The translations under genes and the position numbers were made by a program. The notes under the pieces were generated by a model. It searched no databases. It was not told the DNA's origin and saw nothing but the letters and a program-made list of their open reading frames with translations. A stretch of DNA of 9,917 nucleotides from contig JAHIYV010000034.1 of NCBI GenBank assembly GCA_018814635.1, positions 1 to 9,917 on the forward strand, in the 5' to 3' direction. This DNA is from Patescibacteria group bacterium (lineage in GTDB: Bacteria; Patescibacteriota; Minisyncoccia; Phycocordibacterales; JAGLOS01). Shown here piece after piece: positions 1 to 6,028 of this stretch; within the stretch, counting starts at the first letter, position 1; every line of letters begins with the position of its first letter.

Positions 1-248
1 TTAAAAATATAAATAATAAAAATATTGATTTAGTTTTGGTTGGGCATACACACGGAGCTATGATGAATATCCCATTTTTGTGGAAATTATATATACCCTT
101 AGAATATGATAAACAATATAAAAATGGACTTTTTTATGAAAATAATATTTATATGTATGTAAGTCGTGGTATCGGCACAAGTTTTTTGCCAATCAGATTT
201 AATTCACTCCCAGAAATAGCAATCTTAGAACTTAAAATATTTTATTAA
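1..248 (+). CDS. Metallophosphoesterase, YkuE-like, C-terminal fragment (5' end outside window)
   Basis: The reading frame is open from base 3 to the TAA at 246-248, so only about 81 C-terminal residues are visible. It contains VGHTHG, the last metal-binding His-x-His motif of calcineurin-like phosphoesterases. This is followed by a Gly/Tyr-rich stretch (KNGLFYENN), then YVSRGIGTSFLPIRFNSLPEIAILEL. The order GHTHG, G-x-Y, SRG-x-G, P-x-R, PEI is the usual ending of the YkuE/YaeI branch, membrane-associated enzymes thought to hydrolyse phosphoesters, including lipid-A-related or UDP-sugar substrates in some members. Substrate here is unknown. The N-terminal metal ligands and any membrane anchor lie upstream of the window. 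A TTG at 36 is only an internal Leu codon in the motif, not a start. The last 24 bases overlap the convergent small membrane protein gene. Confidence 0.85.
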   Translation, partial: KNINNKNIDLVLVGHTHGAMMNIPFLWKLYIPLEYDKQYKNGLFYENNIYMYVSRGIGTSFLPIRFNSLPEIAILELKIFY

Positions 249-437
249 TAAAATTATTGCAATCGTAAAAGCTACAATTGTTATAACAACAAAAATTTTG
301 TTTGCTTGTGTCTGGTTTTTTATATGTCCTCCTGATAATTTACTAAAAAACTTTCCACAGGGTATCATGTTTTTATCTAGAGCCATTTGTTGTATATCCC
401 GCACAAAAGCTTGTTCACTTTCAAATTCTACTGTCAT
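225..437 (-). CDS. Small single-span membrane protein of unknown function (70 aa)
   Basis: ATG at 437-435, TAA at 227-225. Residues 1-45 are polar and begin with an acidic segment (TVEFESEQAF). Residues about 48-66 form one strongly hydrophobic helix (IFVVITIVAFTIAIILLI), followed by the basic/aromatic end KYFKF. This is the layout of a C-terminally anchored membrane protein with no signal peptide. The segment GGHIKNQTQAN just before the helix recalls a class of short Patescibacteria hypothetical proteins in which a K-x-x-x-QAN-like motif precedes a single helix; that is memory and not a verified match. The gene overlaps the metallophosphoesterase end by 24 bp. It lies downstream of the glycosyltransferase on the same strand, but the palindromic element at 475-634 separates them. 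A TG-TATTAT box at about 467-460 could drive it separately. No Shine-Dalgarno sequence is present. No function is proposed. Confidence 0.6.
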   Translation of the reverse strand: MTVEFESEQAFVRDIQQMALDKNMIPCGKFFSKLSGGHIKNQTQANKIFVVITIVAFTIAIILLIKYFKF

Positions 438-474
438 AATATTTAATAATTATTTGCTAATAATACACCAATAA

Positions 475-634
475 TAGACCTGTCCCGTAATTAGTTTCAT
501 AGCGAAATTTTCAGATTTTAAGTAGAATTTTTTATAAATTTTCTTATCTATGCTTAAGTATAGGTAAGTAAATTTAGAAAAAATTATGCCAAAATATGGA
601 AATTGTAGTAGGAACTAATTACGGGACAGGTCTA
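475..634. mobile_element. Palindromic MITE-like element with 22-bp perfect terminal inverted repeats
   Basis: Bases 475-496 and 613-634 are perfect inverted repeats; the core reads GACCTGTCCCGTAATTAGTT from 477. If the outermost TA on each side (475-476, 633-634) is a target duplication, the element is 156 bp with 20-bp repeats. TA duplication is known for IS630/Tc1-mariner elements and for some IS5 subgroups, so the parent family is not settled. The interior is also symmetric: around the centre CTTAAG (553-558) the two halves pair over 13 bp with two wobble positions. Pairing continues outward through AAATTT and AATTTTTT blocks, so almost the whole element folds into one long hairpin. It has no meaningful coding capacity, so any mobility would need a transposase from elsewhere. 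It starts 9 bp beyond the glycosyltransferase stop codon and ends 38 bp before the start of the small membrane protein gene. Confidence 0.75.
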
Positions 635-643
635 ATATACTTT

Positions 644-1822
644 TTAATTATAATATTTATATACTTTTTTTACCAATATCTGAAGAGGAAAAGATCTTGT
701 TACATGCGTTTTTAAGTGTAACCTAAACTGTATTCTTTCTTCTTTATTTTTCAACATTCTTAAAATAGCGCGTGTTACGCGGGTCACTTGGGGGTTGTCC
801 CCCCAAGTGGCTAAATTTTGTTGTTGGACTAAAATCCCGCTGTCTTTTATAAGGATTTCTGGAATACCGCCAACATCGCTCGCAATGACTGGAAGTCCGG
901 CTAGACCTGCTTCAAGAAGCGCGTAAGGAAACGCCTCGGTTCGTGAAGTAAGTGTAAAAATATCAAATGCTTTGAGTAATAAAGAAGCATTTTTTTTATA
1001 ACCAACCAAAAAAACTATATCTTGTAATTTTTCTTTTATAATTAGTTTTTCAAGATTTTCTTTTTCTTCGCCACTACCAATGATAACAAAAATAAAAGAG
1101 GGGAGTTTTTCAGTATTTGTTCGTAACAATTGTCCGATTGCGCGAATTATATAATCTAACCCTTTATTTTTATGCAGTTCGGATATTGTTCCTATCCAAA
1201 GTGCATGAGGATCAATATTTTTAGGTTTGTGGTTTGCAAAAATTTCATCTCTTGCAAGATTTCTATCCTTAAATAAAATAGGCGCGATTCCATTATGTAC
1301 AACAACAATTTTATTTTTTATGAATGGCATTTTTATTACCGCTTGTTCTTTGGTGTGATGTGACACGGCAATTGTGGTGTGGCTGAATATTATTGTGAGC
1401 CAGTGAAAAAAATAGATTGCTAAACGCGAAAAAAAATTACGCTCCTCATTAAATGCCCAGCCGTGCGCTGTAAAAATTATTTTTGGGACTCGCATAATTC
1501 GTCCAGCAAAAGCTCCAAGTCCGCCAGCTTTTGAGCTGTGAGAGTGTAATATATCTGGTTTTTCTTGACGCAATATCTTAATTAATTGCCAAAAAGTTTT
1601 GATTTCACGAATAATTGAAATATCTCTTTGAAGGGAATGTATTGTGATTACGCGAATATGTTGCGATTCAAGTTTGTTTTTAAGTTCACCATCTTTTCCA
1701 AGAACAATAACTACATCAAAATCTTCTTGAGGAAGATTGATTGCAAGATCATACACATGACGCCCCGCACCACCCCAAGATGCTTTGGTGATAAAATAGA
1801 GAATTTTTTTCTTTTTTTTCAT
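644..1822 (-). CDS. GT4-family glycosyltransferase (surface glycan assembly)
   Basis: A 392-residue GT-B fold retaining glycosyltransferase, normal length for family GT4. The N-terminal half starts KKILYFITKASWGGAGRHVYDLA (the G-G-A-G loop near the acceptor site) and includes HSHSSKAGGLGAFAGR and TAHGWAF. The C-terminal nucleotide-sugar domain has VVHNG (about 174-178), WIGTISELHKNKGLD, VIIGSGEE, and the E-x7-E signature EAFPYALLE (296-304) followed by GLPVIASDVGGIPEI. It would transfer a hexose from an activated sugar to a lipid-linked or glycan acceptor on the cytoplasmic membrane face; sugar and acceptor cannot be read. ATG at 1822 is chosen over the upstream TTG at 1837 because homology begins right after it and the TTG would sit almost at the predicted transcription start. 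Residues about 339-347 look like a 9-residue insertion encoded by a perfect palindrome (785-809). It is divergent from the sugar-1-phosphate transferase, a likely pathway partner. Confidence 0.9.
   Translation of the reverse strand: MKKKKKILYFITKASWGGAGRHVYDLAINLPQEDFDVVIVLGKDGELKNKLESQHIRVITIHSLQRDISIIREIKTFWQLIKILRQEKPDILHSHSSKAGGLGAFAGRIMRVPKIIFTAHGWAFNEERNFFSRLAIYFFHWLTIIFSHTTIAVSHHTKEQAVIKMPFIKNKIVVVHNGIAPILFKDRNLARDEIFANHKPKNIDPHALWIGTISELHKNKGLDYIIRAIGQLLRTNTEKLPSFIFVIIGSGEEKENLEKLIIKEKLQDIVFLVGYKKNASLLLKAFDIFTLTSRTEAFPYALLEAGLAGLPVIASDVGGIPEILIKDSGILVQQQNLATWGDNPQVTRVTRAILRMLKNKEERIQFRLHLKTHVTRSFPLQILVKKVYKYYN
785..809. repeat. Perfect intragenic palindrome within the glycosyltransferase gene
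   Basis: Arms 785-794 (CACTTGGGGG) and 800-809 (CCCCCAAGTG) are perfectly complementary over 10 bp around the 5-base loop TTGTC. The stem is half G/C in an AT-rich gene. On the minus strand it is translated in frame as part of A-T-W-G-D-N-P-Q-V-T. The bases 782-808 encode nine residues (TWGDNPQVT) that look extra compared with the normal GT4 C-terminal spacing. Confidence 0.8.
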
Positions 1823-1845
1823 AAAAAATTGATACAAGCAATATT

Positions 1846-1854
1846 ACTATAACA
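1846..1854 (-). promoter_or_regulatory. Probable extended -10 promoter of the GT4 gene
   Basis: Read on the minus strand, 1854-1846 is TGTTATAGT, which fits the extended -10 form TGnTATAnT. A weak -35-like TTGTAA lies at 1873-1868, 16 bp upstream. Transcription would start near 1839, leaving about 17 untranslated bases before the ATG at 1822 and none before the alternative TTG at 1837. No Shine-Dalgarno sequence lies in that leader. Confidence 0.45.
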
Positions 1855-1963
1855 AGCATAATATAAATTACAAATTTCAATCAAAAAATAATTATGAAGA
1901 TTCAACTTCTGAATAATTAGAAATTCAAAATTTTATGTTGCATAATTCTAGTTTTTACTTTTT

Positions 1964-1997
1964 AACATTTTCCATTTTGATTTTTACATTTTACATT
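1964..1997 (+). repeat. AT-rich intergenic repeat, copy 1
   Basis: Bases 1973-1997 match 9747-9771 at 24 of 25 positions. The flanking AACATTTTCC at 1964 is echoed on the opposite strand after the PEP synthase gene. Both copies sit in spacers directly upstream of a gene start. The composition is simple, so descent from a common repeat is likely but not proven. Apart from this repeat and the two divergent promoters, nothing else was recognised in the 1823-2038 spacer. Confidence 0.5.
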
Positions 1998-2014
1998 TTT
2001 TTCTTGTGTATATG

Positions 2015-2020
2015 TATAAT
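2015..2020 (+). promoter_or_regulatory. Probable -10 box of the sugar-1-phosphate transferase gene
   Basis: A consensus TATAAT ends 18 bp before the ATG at 2039. A TTTACA (1990-1995) could be the -35 box, but the 19-bp spacing is long. The predicted transcript would start near 2027, leaving about 12 untranslated bases and no Shine-Dalgarno site. Confidence 0.45.
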
Positions 2021-2038
2021 TTTTGTATTATTAAATAA

Positions 2039-3403
2039 ATGAATATTACACCACGAAAAGAAACTTATATTTTATTTATTGGCGACATTTTAATGCTTGT
2101 ATTGGCGTTGTGGCTTGTTCTGTTTACTCGGTATGCTGTAATTCCAGATATATCATTATACCTTGGACATTTTTTACCCTTCTCTATTTTGTTTGCGCTC
2201 TGGTTTTTTGTTTTTTTTATTTCAGGGTTGTACGAAAAACACACCTTATTTCTAAAAAGCCAGATACCCTCTCTTATTTTTTATGCTCAAATACTAAATA
2301 GTATTTTTGCGGTTTGTTTCTTTTATTTTATTCCTTATTTTTCCATCACCCCCAAAACAAATCTTTTTCTGATGTTACTATATTCTTTTGTCCTTTTGGC
2401 GGTTTGGCGGTTATATGGTATTTCGTTGCTAAGCTTTAGTAAAAAAGGGCATGTGCTTATTGTTGGCAGTGGAGAAGAAATTAATGAACTCAAAGAAGAA
2501 GTTGGCAATAACCCGCGATATAACCTGAAATCTGTAACATTTTTGGATACAGATAAAATCTCGGATGCTAATTTTCAAAATGAGGTTTTCAGTAGAATTC
2601 ACAACAACAAAGATCTTTCAGTTATTATGGTTGATTTGCAAAATACAAAAATACAACCACTTTTACCTCATTTCTATAAATTACTTTTTTCACAAATATG
2701 CTTTGTTGATATTTACGATGAGTATGAAGAAATTTTTAATCGTGTTCCATCCTCACTTATAAATTATACTTGGTTGCTCAAAAATATTTCTCCAACATCA
2801 AAAATAACTTATGATATCTTAAAAAGATTAATGGATATTTTCATAGCATTATGCGTTGGGGTTTTATCTTTAGTAATTATATTTTTTGCCATACTTGCCA
2901 TTAAAATATCTGATAGAGGGCCAATATTTTTTCTACAAGAGAGGATTGGAAAAAATAATAAAAAAATAGAAATTATTAAGTTTAGAAGTATGGCGGTGTC
3001 CAAAGAAGGCGTGAAAAATAGATGGTATTGTCGTCAAACCTTACAAATCACAACATATATTGGAAAAATTCTTCGAAAAATACATATAGATGAATTGCCA
3101 CAACTGTGGAATGTCTTAAAAGGGGACATATCTTTAATTGGACCACGCCCTGAAACACCTAAACTGGCGCAGGCATACGAACAAGCAATTAGTTATTATA
3201 GCATTCGCCATATTATCAAGCCCGGATTATCGGGGTGGGCGCAGGTAAATCAAATAATACCCCCTAAATTTTCTGTTGAATATGATAAGACAAAAACAAA
3301 ATTGTCTTACGATCTTTATTATGTTAAAAATCGTTCTGTTTTGCTTGATATAAAGATAGGATTACAAACAATCAAAACTCTTTTTTCGCGAAGCGGAGTA
3401 TAA
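2039..3403 (+). CDS. Polyprenyl-phosphate sugar-1-phosphate transferase (WcaJ/EpsE-like)
   Basis: A 454-residue protein with the layout of large polyisoprenyl-phosphate hexose-1-phosphate transferases. Residues about 10-130 hold four hydrophobic segments (about 10-30, 44-64, 78-100, 108-128). A Rossmann-like segment begins VLIVGSGEE (139-147) and appears shorter and more divergent than in WcaJ. The C-terminal bacterial sugar transferase domain (about 260-450) starts with KRLMDIFIAL and a re-entrant or membrane helix (266-288). It continues with GPIFFLQERIGKNNKKIEIIKFRSM, the catalytic Asp-Glu of HIDELPQLWNVLKGDISLIGPRPE (D351, E352; Pro-Arg-Pro at 369-371), and KPGLSGWAQVN. Such enzymes start surface glycan synthesis by moving a sugar phosphate from a UDP-sugar to undecaprenyl phosphate. 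The sugar is not readable. The divergent GT4 gene probably acts next. The ATG at 2039 fits the first membrane segment and the -10 box. Confidence 0.92.
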   Translation: MNITPRKETYILFIGDILMLVLALWLVLFTRYAVIPDISLYLGHFLPFSILFALWFFVFFISGLYEKHTLFLKSQIPSLIFYAQILNSIFAVCFFYFIPYFSITPKTNLFLMLLYSFVLLAVWRLYGISLLSFSKKGHVLIVGSGEEINELKEEVGNNPRYNLKSVTFLDTDKISDANFQNEVFSRIHNNKDLSVIMVDLQNTKIQPLLPHFYKLLFSQICFVDIYDEYEEIFNRVPSSLINYTWLLKNISPTSKITYDILKRLMDIFIALCVGVLSLVIIFFAILAIKISDRGPIFFLQERIGKNNKKIEIIKFRSMAVSKEGVKNRWYCRQTLQITTYIGKILRKIHIDELPQLWNVLKGDISLIGPRPETPKLAQAYEQAISYYSIRHIIKPGLSGWAQVNQIIPPKFSVEYDKTKTKLSYDLYYVKNRSVLLDIKIGLQTIKTLFSRSGV

Positions 3404-3618
3404 ATTAGTTTGTAGTTTGTAGTTGGTAGATTTATATTTTTACTTCCATGTAAAAAGATTGCTTCTTATTAGTTTGTAGTTACTCACTATAAACTAAATG
3501 GATTTATGATTGGAAGTGAGACTTCCAACTATACCTTGCAATTTTTAATCTTTATCATGTTAAATTGCTTTGCATCTGCTTTGCAGAATTTAACAAGATG
3601 AACCTTTAGCCTTTGTAT

Positions 3619-3654
3619 ATTTTCATGCCCCCTAAAGTTGGGGGGTGTGAAAAT
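3619..3654. repeat. Strong inverted repeat with C5/G5 core
   Basis: Arms 3619-3632 and 3641-3654 pair over 14 positions (12 Watson-Crick, 2 wobble) around the 8-base loop TAAAGTTG, with a CCCCC/GGGGG block next to the loop. It is one of the strongest stems in the spacer. No T-run follows it directly on the plus strand, so it is not a standard terminator by itself. Confidence 0.6.
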
Positions 3655-3659
3655 AATCC

Positions 3660-3710
3660 CAAATACACATTTTTTTGCTATCGCGTAAAAACGTGTATTT
3701 GTTATTTTTT
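3660..3710 (+). terminator. Possible Rho-independent terminator downstream of the sugar transferase
   Basis: A perfect 9-bp stem (CAAATACAC at 3660-3668, GTGTATTTG at 3693-3701) is followed at once by the T-rich tract TTATTTTTT (3702-3710). The 24-base loop and the AT-rich stem are weaker than in textbook terminators. It lies about 255 bp beyond the stop codon, so it would end a long 3' untranslated region. Confidence 0.35.
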
Positions 3711-3874
3711 ATTATTATCCAAAGTTGTGATGGTGTGATGGAAGCTCAGCTTCTTTCGCCTCTAGACTCTAAAACCATCGAATATTGCCTGACTGTTAAC
3801 GGCTCAACGAGTTGAGCTGTTTAAAAGCCTTGAAGGTAAGCCACTGCAGAGAAGTTTTACATTTAAAAATTGAA

Positions 3875-4327
3875 CTACCCTAACATTTCATCCACTACGG
3901 CTTTTACATCGTGTCCTTCAGCTTTGCCTTTCAGGTCTTTCATTAGTGCACCCATTAATATACCCTTTTGGCTCGGTTCGGCAAGTGTCATTTGGTCGCG
4001 TTTGATGAGGGCAAGTTTTTTAATTTCATCGCGAGCCATCATTTGAGGTAGATATTCTTTGAGATATTCCAGCTCCTTTTTTTCAGCTTCTACTAGGTCG
4101 TTGCGTCCGCCTGCGCGATATTGCTCAATAGAATCTTTACGCTGTTTAGCAAGTCGCGCGACAATTACTATGATTTCATCATCAGAAAGTTTCTCTTGCG
4201 TTTTTCGTTTTTGGGCTATCAATTCATTGGTACATGCGGCTAAAATCCCCCTCAAAACTTCTAATTTAATGCTTTCTTTTGCTTTCATAGCGTTTTTCAT
4301 ACTTTCTCGTATTTGTTGTTGTAACAT
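3875..4327 (-). CDS. yqeY: GatB/YqeY domain protein
   Basis: A 150-residue soluble, mostly helical protein with the standard YqeY layout and length. The N-terminal helix is LQQQIRESMKNAMKAKESIKLEVLRGILAACTNELI (AMKAK...LR is the usual start). A charged middle follows with DDEIIVIVARLAKQRKDSIEQYRAGGRNDLVEAEKKELEYLKEYLPQ, where the R-x-D-L-x-x-x-E-x-x-E...L-x-x-YLP run is typical. The C-terminal segment is KGILMGALMKDLKGKAEGHDVKAVVDEML. The family resembles the tail domain of GatB, the tRNA-dependent amidotransferase subunit, and is thought to touch tRNA, but its cellular role is not established. The ATG at 4327 is preferred to the TTG at 4336 because homologs begin there. It ends TAG. It diverges from the nuclease gene across a shared promoter region (4349-4369). 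Confidence 0.9.
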   Translation of the reverse strand: MLQQQIRESMKNAMKAKESIKLEVLRGILAACTNELIAQKRKTQEKLSDDEIIVIVARLAKQRKDSIEQYRAGGRNDLVEAEKKELEYLKEYLPQMMARDEIKKLALIKRDQMTLAEPSQKGILMGALMKDLKGKAEGHDVKAVVDEMLG

Positions 4328-4348
4328 ATTTTTCAAATTAAAATTACT

Positions 4349-4369
4349 TGCTATAATCGTATAATAGCA
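4349..4369. promoter_or_regulatory. Bidirectional promoter with two facing extended -10 boxes
   Basis: On the plus strand 4349-4357 reads TGCTATAAT, a perfect extended -10 box. On the minus strand 4369-4361 reads TGCTATTAT, a near-perfect one. The TGCTAT arms (4349-4354, 4364-4369) make the site an imperfect palindrome. The plus start would lie near 4364, about 29 bases before the nuclease ATG. The minus start would lie near 4354, about 27 bases before the yqeY ATG. The two RNA polymerase binding sites overlap, so they should exclude each other. Confidence 0.55.
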
Positions 4370-4392
4370 TAAATAATGATATTATAACAAAT

Positions 4393-5946
4393 ATGAAGCA
4401 TATAACTGCAACAGATTTCTATAATTATACTAAGTGCAAATATCGCGTGTATATGGATAAAAATACTGATCCACAAACAGGCGACCAACTTAGCCATTTT
4501 TTGCAACTTTTGTGGCAAAACGGTGTTATTCACGAAGAAAAAGCAATTAAATATTTTAAGGAGCAAAAAGACAAAACATTCGCTGAAGTTTTAACAGAAG
4601 ATGTGATGGACGAAGAGGCATTAAAACAAGCGGCTGAGCAAACATATTTACATATGAAAAAGGGTGTAAATTTTATTTATCAAGGTGCGCTTTTGCGACC
4701 TGGACAAGATTCTCTTTTTGAACAAACCCCTACATTTGTTGGTCGTCCCGATATTTTAATGCGCGTGAAAGGAGAATCGGTATTCGGTGATTTTGCCTAT
4801 GTACCTGTTGATATCAAGACGGGAAGTGGCTTGGAGGAAAATGACTGGGGGGCAGATCGACCAAATCAAGCATATATGGCTCAAATGAATTTTTACGCGT
4901 TTCTTTTGGAAGATGTTATTCAACGACCAGTTAGAGAAGGGTATATTTTTAACGCACGGAAGCAATTTATTAAATACAAACTTTCACCTCACGGCGACGC
5001 GTTACAAAATGTTCTCACGAAAATTAAAAAAATGACTTCTGGTTTTTCTGAAAAATGTGAGCCAGTTATAAGTAGTGGTTGCGGTCTTTGTCCTTGGCAG
5101 AGTAGTTGTCGTACATGGGCGGAGAAAAAAAATGATTTAACGCTACTTTTTTATTTAGGTGAAAAAATGAAATATGGATTTTATGAAATAGGAATTTATT
5201 CCATAGAAGAACTAGCGACAGTGGATTTAGCAAAATTATTACCCCAAATAGAAAGTGCCAAAAGAAAAAAGTTTTTTTACTCAAGCGTGGGTGACAATTT
5301 AATAAAAAGTTTAATCACTCGCGCGCAGTTATATTTACAAGAAAAAAATGGTGATAGTGCGAATGCTTACATAATTCGCAAGAAACCCAATTTTCCTAAA
5401 ACAAAAAAAGAAATTCATTACGACATAGAAGATGATCCGCTTGGCGAGTTTGTGTATATGCACGGTTTTTGGATAATAGAAAAAAACAAAGATTCATATT
5501 ATCACGCAATTACAGCAACACGCGAGAAAACTGAAAAAAAAATTGCAGAAAAACTCTGGGATTTTTTTGCCGAGAATAAAGGTGTTCCCATATATCATTA
5601 TGCTCCTCACGAAAAAAATATATGCAAAAAACTAATGGAGAAATATAACCTGAAAAAAGATATTTATGATAGCGTGTTTGGGCCAGATGGCTCTGCAATA
5701 GATTTGTACCAATGGATTGTAGAGAATACTGATTGGCCTCTTACAAGTTATAGTTTGAAAGCAATTGCAAAATACACGGGTTTCAATTGGAGCGCCGACG
5801 ATGCTGGCGGAGCAAATTCAATTGCTTGGTATTATGATTATCTAGATGGCAATGACGCAATGATAGACAAGATATTAATATACAACAAAGAAGACTGTAT
5901 GGCCACCGCGCACCTAAAAAAATGGTTTGAAAATAAGGCGCTGTAA
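4393..5946 (+). CDS. TM0106-family RecB-like nuclease (Cas4-type PD-(D/E)XK plus DEDD exonuclease domain)
   Basis: A 517-residue protein with two predicted nuclease domains. The first (about 1-245) is a RecB/Cas4-like PD-(D/E)XK fold: HEEK (47-50), GRPD (D120), VDIKTG (D140, K142) and the QAYMAQMNFY helix. Four cysteines (C15, C230, C233, C239) are spaced as one far N-terminal Cys plus a C-terminal cluster, the arrangement that holds a 4Fe-4S cluster in Cas4 and AddB. A helical linker (about 250-320) leads to an RNase H-like DEDD domain. This has YDIEDDP (D344, E346), YHYAPHEKN, IDLYQWIVENTDWPLTSYSLKAIAKYTGF (D437) and the final YNKEDCMATAHLKKWF (D501). All key residues appear intact. Related proteins in other bacteria are often fused to a helicase; none is present here. 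It probably degrades DNA or RNA, but the substrate is unknown. It is transcribed from the promoter shared with yqeY. Confidence 0.9.
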   Translation: MKHITATDFYNYTKCKYRVYMDKNTDPQTGDQLSHFLQLLWQNGVIHEEKAIKYFKEQKDKTFAEVLTEDVMDEEALKQAAEQTYLHMKKGVNFIYQGALLRPGQDSLFEQTPTFVGRPDILMRVKGESVFGDFAYVPVDIKTGSGLEENDWGADRPNQAYMAQMNFYAFLLEDVIQRPVREGYIFNARKQFIKYKLSPHGDALQNVLTKIKKMTSGFSEKCEPVISSGCGLCPWQSSCRTWAEKKNDLTLLFYLGEKMKYGFYEIGIYSIEELATVDLAKLLPQIESAKRKKFFYSSVGDNLIKSLITRAQLYLQEKNGDSANAYIIRKKPNFPKTKKEIHYDIEDDPLGEFVYMHGFWIIEKNKDSYYHAITATREKTEKKIAEKLWDFFAENKGVPIYHYAPHEKNICKKLMEKYNLKKDIYDSVFGPDGSAIDLYQWIVENTDWPLTSYSLKAIAKYTGFNWSADDAGGANSIAWYYDYLDGNDAMIDKILIYNKEDCMATAHLKKWFENKAL

Positions 5947-6015
5947 TAAAATAACTTGCAGTATTTTAAAAATTCAATCTCATCTAACGCTATAGGTTTC
6001 TGATTTGAAATAGTG

Positions 6016-6021
6016 TATAAT
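6016..6021 (+). promoter_or_regulatory. -10 box implying a leaderless perM-like mRNA
   Basis: A consensus TATAAT ends 7 bp before the ATG at 6029, so transcription should start at or within a base or two of the start codon. No Shine-Dalgarno sequence and no good -35 box at the usual distance are visible. Confidence 0.5.
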
Positions 6022-6028
6022 ATAAATA

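Larger units (their letters stand above)
3404..3874. other. Hairpin-dense convergent spacer without a recognised gene
   Basis: No convincing ORF or known RNA was found in these 471 bp, but the stretch is full of inverted repeats with unrelated sequences. They lie at 3437-3456 (7 bp), 3469-3497 (12 bp, one wobble), 3510-3528 (7 bp, TTGGAAG/CTTCCAA), 3559-3594 (8 bp) and 3619-3654 (14 bp, two wobbles). Three more lie at 3660-3701 (9 bp), 3741-3753 (6 bp) and 3798-3821 (11 bp, one wobble). A 14-base direct repeat (ATTAGTTTGTAGTT) occurs at 3404-3417 and 3468-3481. GCTTTGCA occurs twice inside the hairpin at 3559-3594. The part from about 3720 to 3850 looks less AT-rich than its surroundings. It lies between the 3' ends of two convergent genes, so some hairpins may end transcription. 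Confidence 0.6.

Noticed and set aside
1823..1837. TTG at 1837 as start of the GT4 protein
   Set aside because: It adds only five residues without homology and falls almost at the predicted transcription start; the ATG at 1822 sits directly before the family's first strand.
2015..2025. Bacteroidetes-type -7 motif (TAnnTTTG) suggested by TATAATTTTTG
   Set aside because: The same spot reads as an ordinary TATAAT box, the other promoters show no TAnnTTTG, and gene content fits Patescibacteria better.
3795..3835. tRNA-like D-arm (GGCTCAAC-GA-GTTGAGCT)
   Set aside because: The D-arm look is a coincidence of an 11-bp hairpin: no matching acceptor stem, anticodon arm or TTCRA T-loop could be placed around it.
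4393..5946. A CRISPR-Cas locus, because of the Cas4-like domain
   Set aside because: No repeat-spacer array and no cas1, cas2 or effector gene is in the window, and the C-terminal DEDD domain identifies the TM0106-type family.
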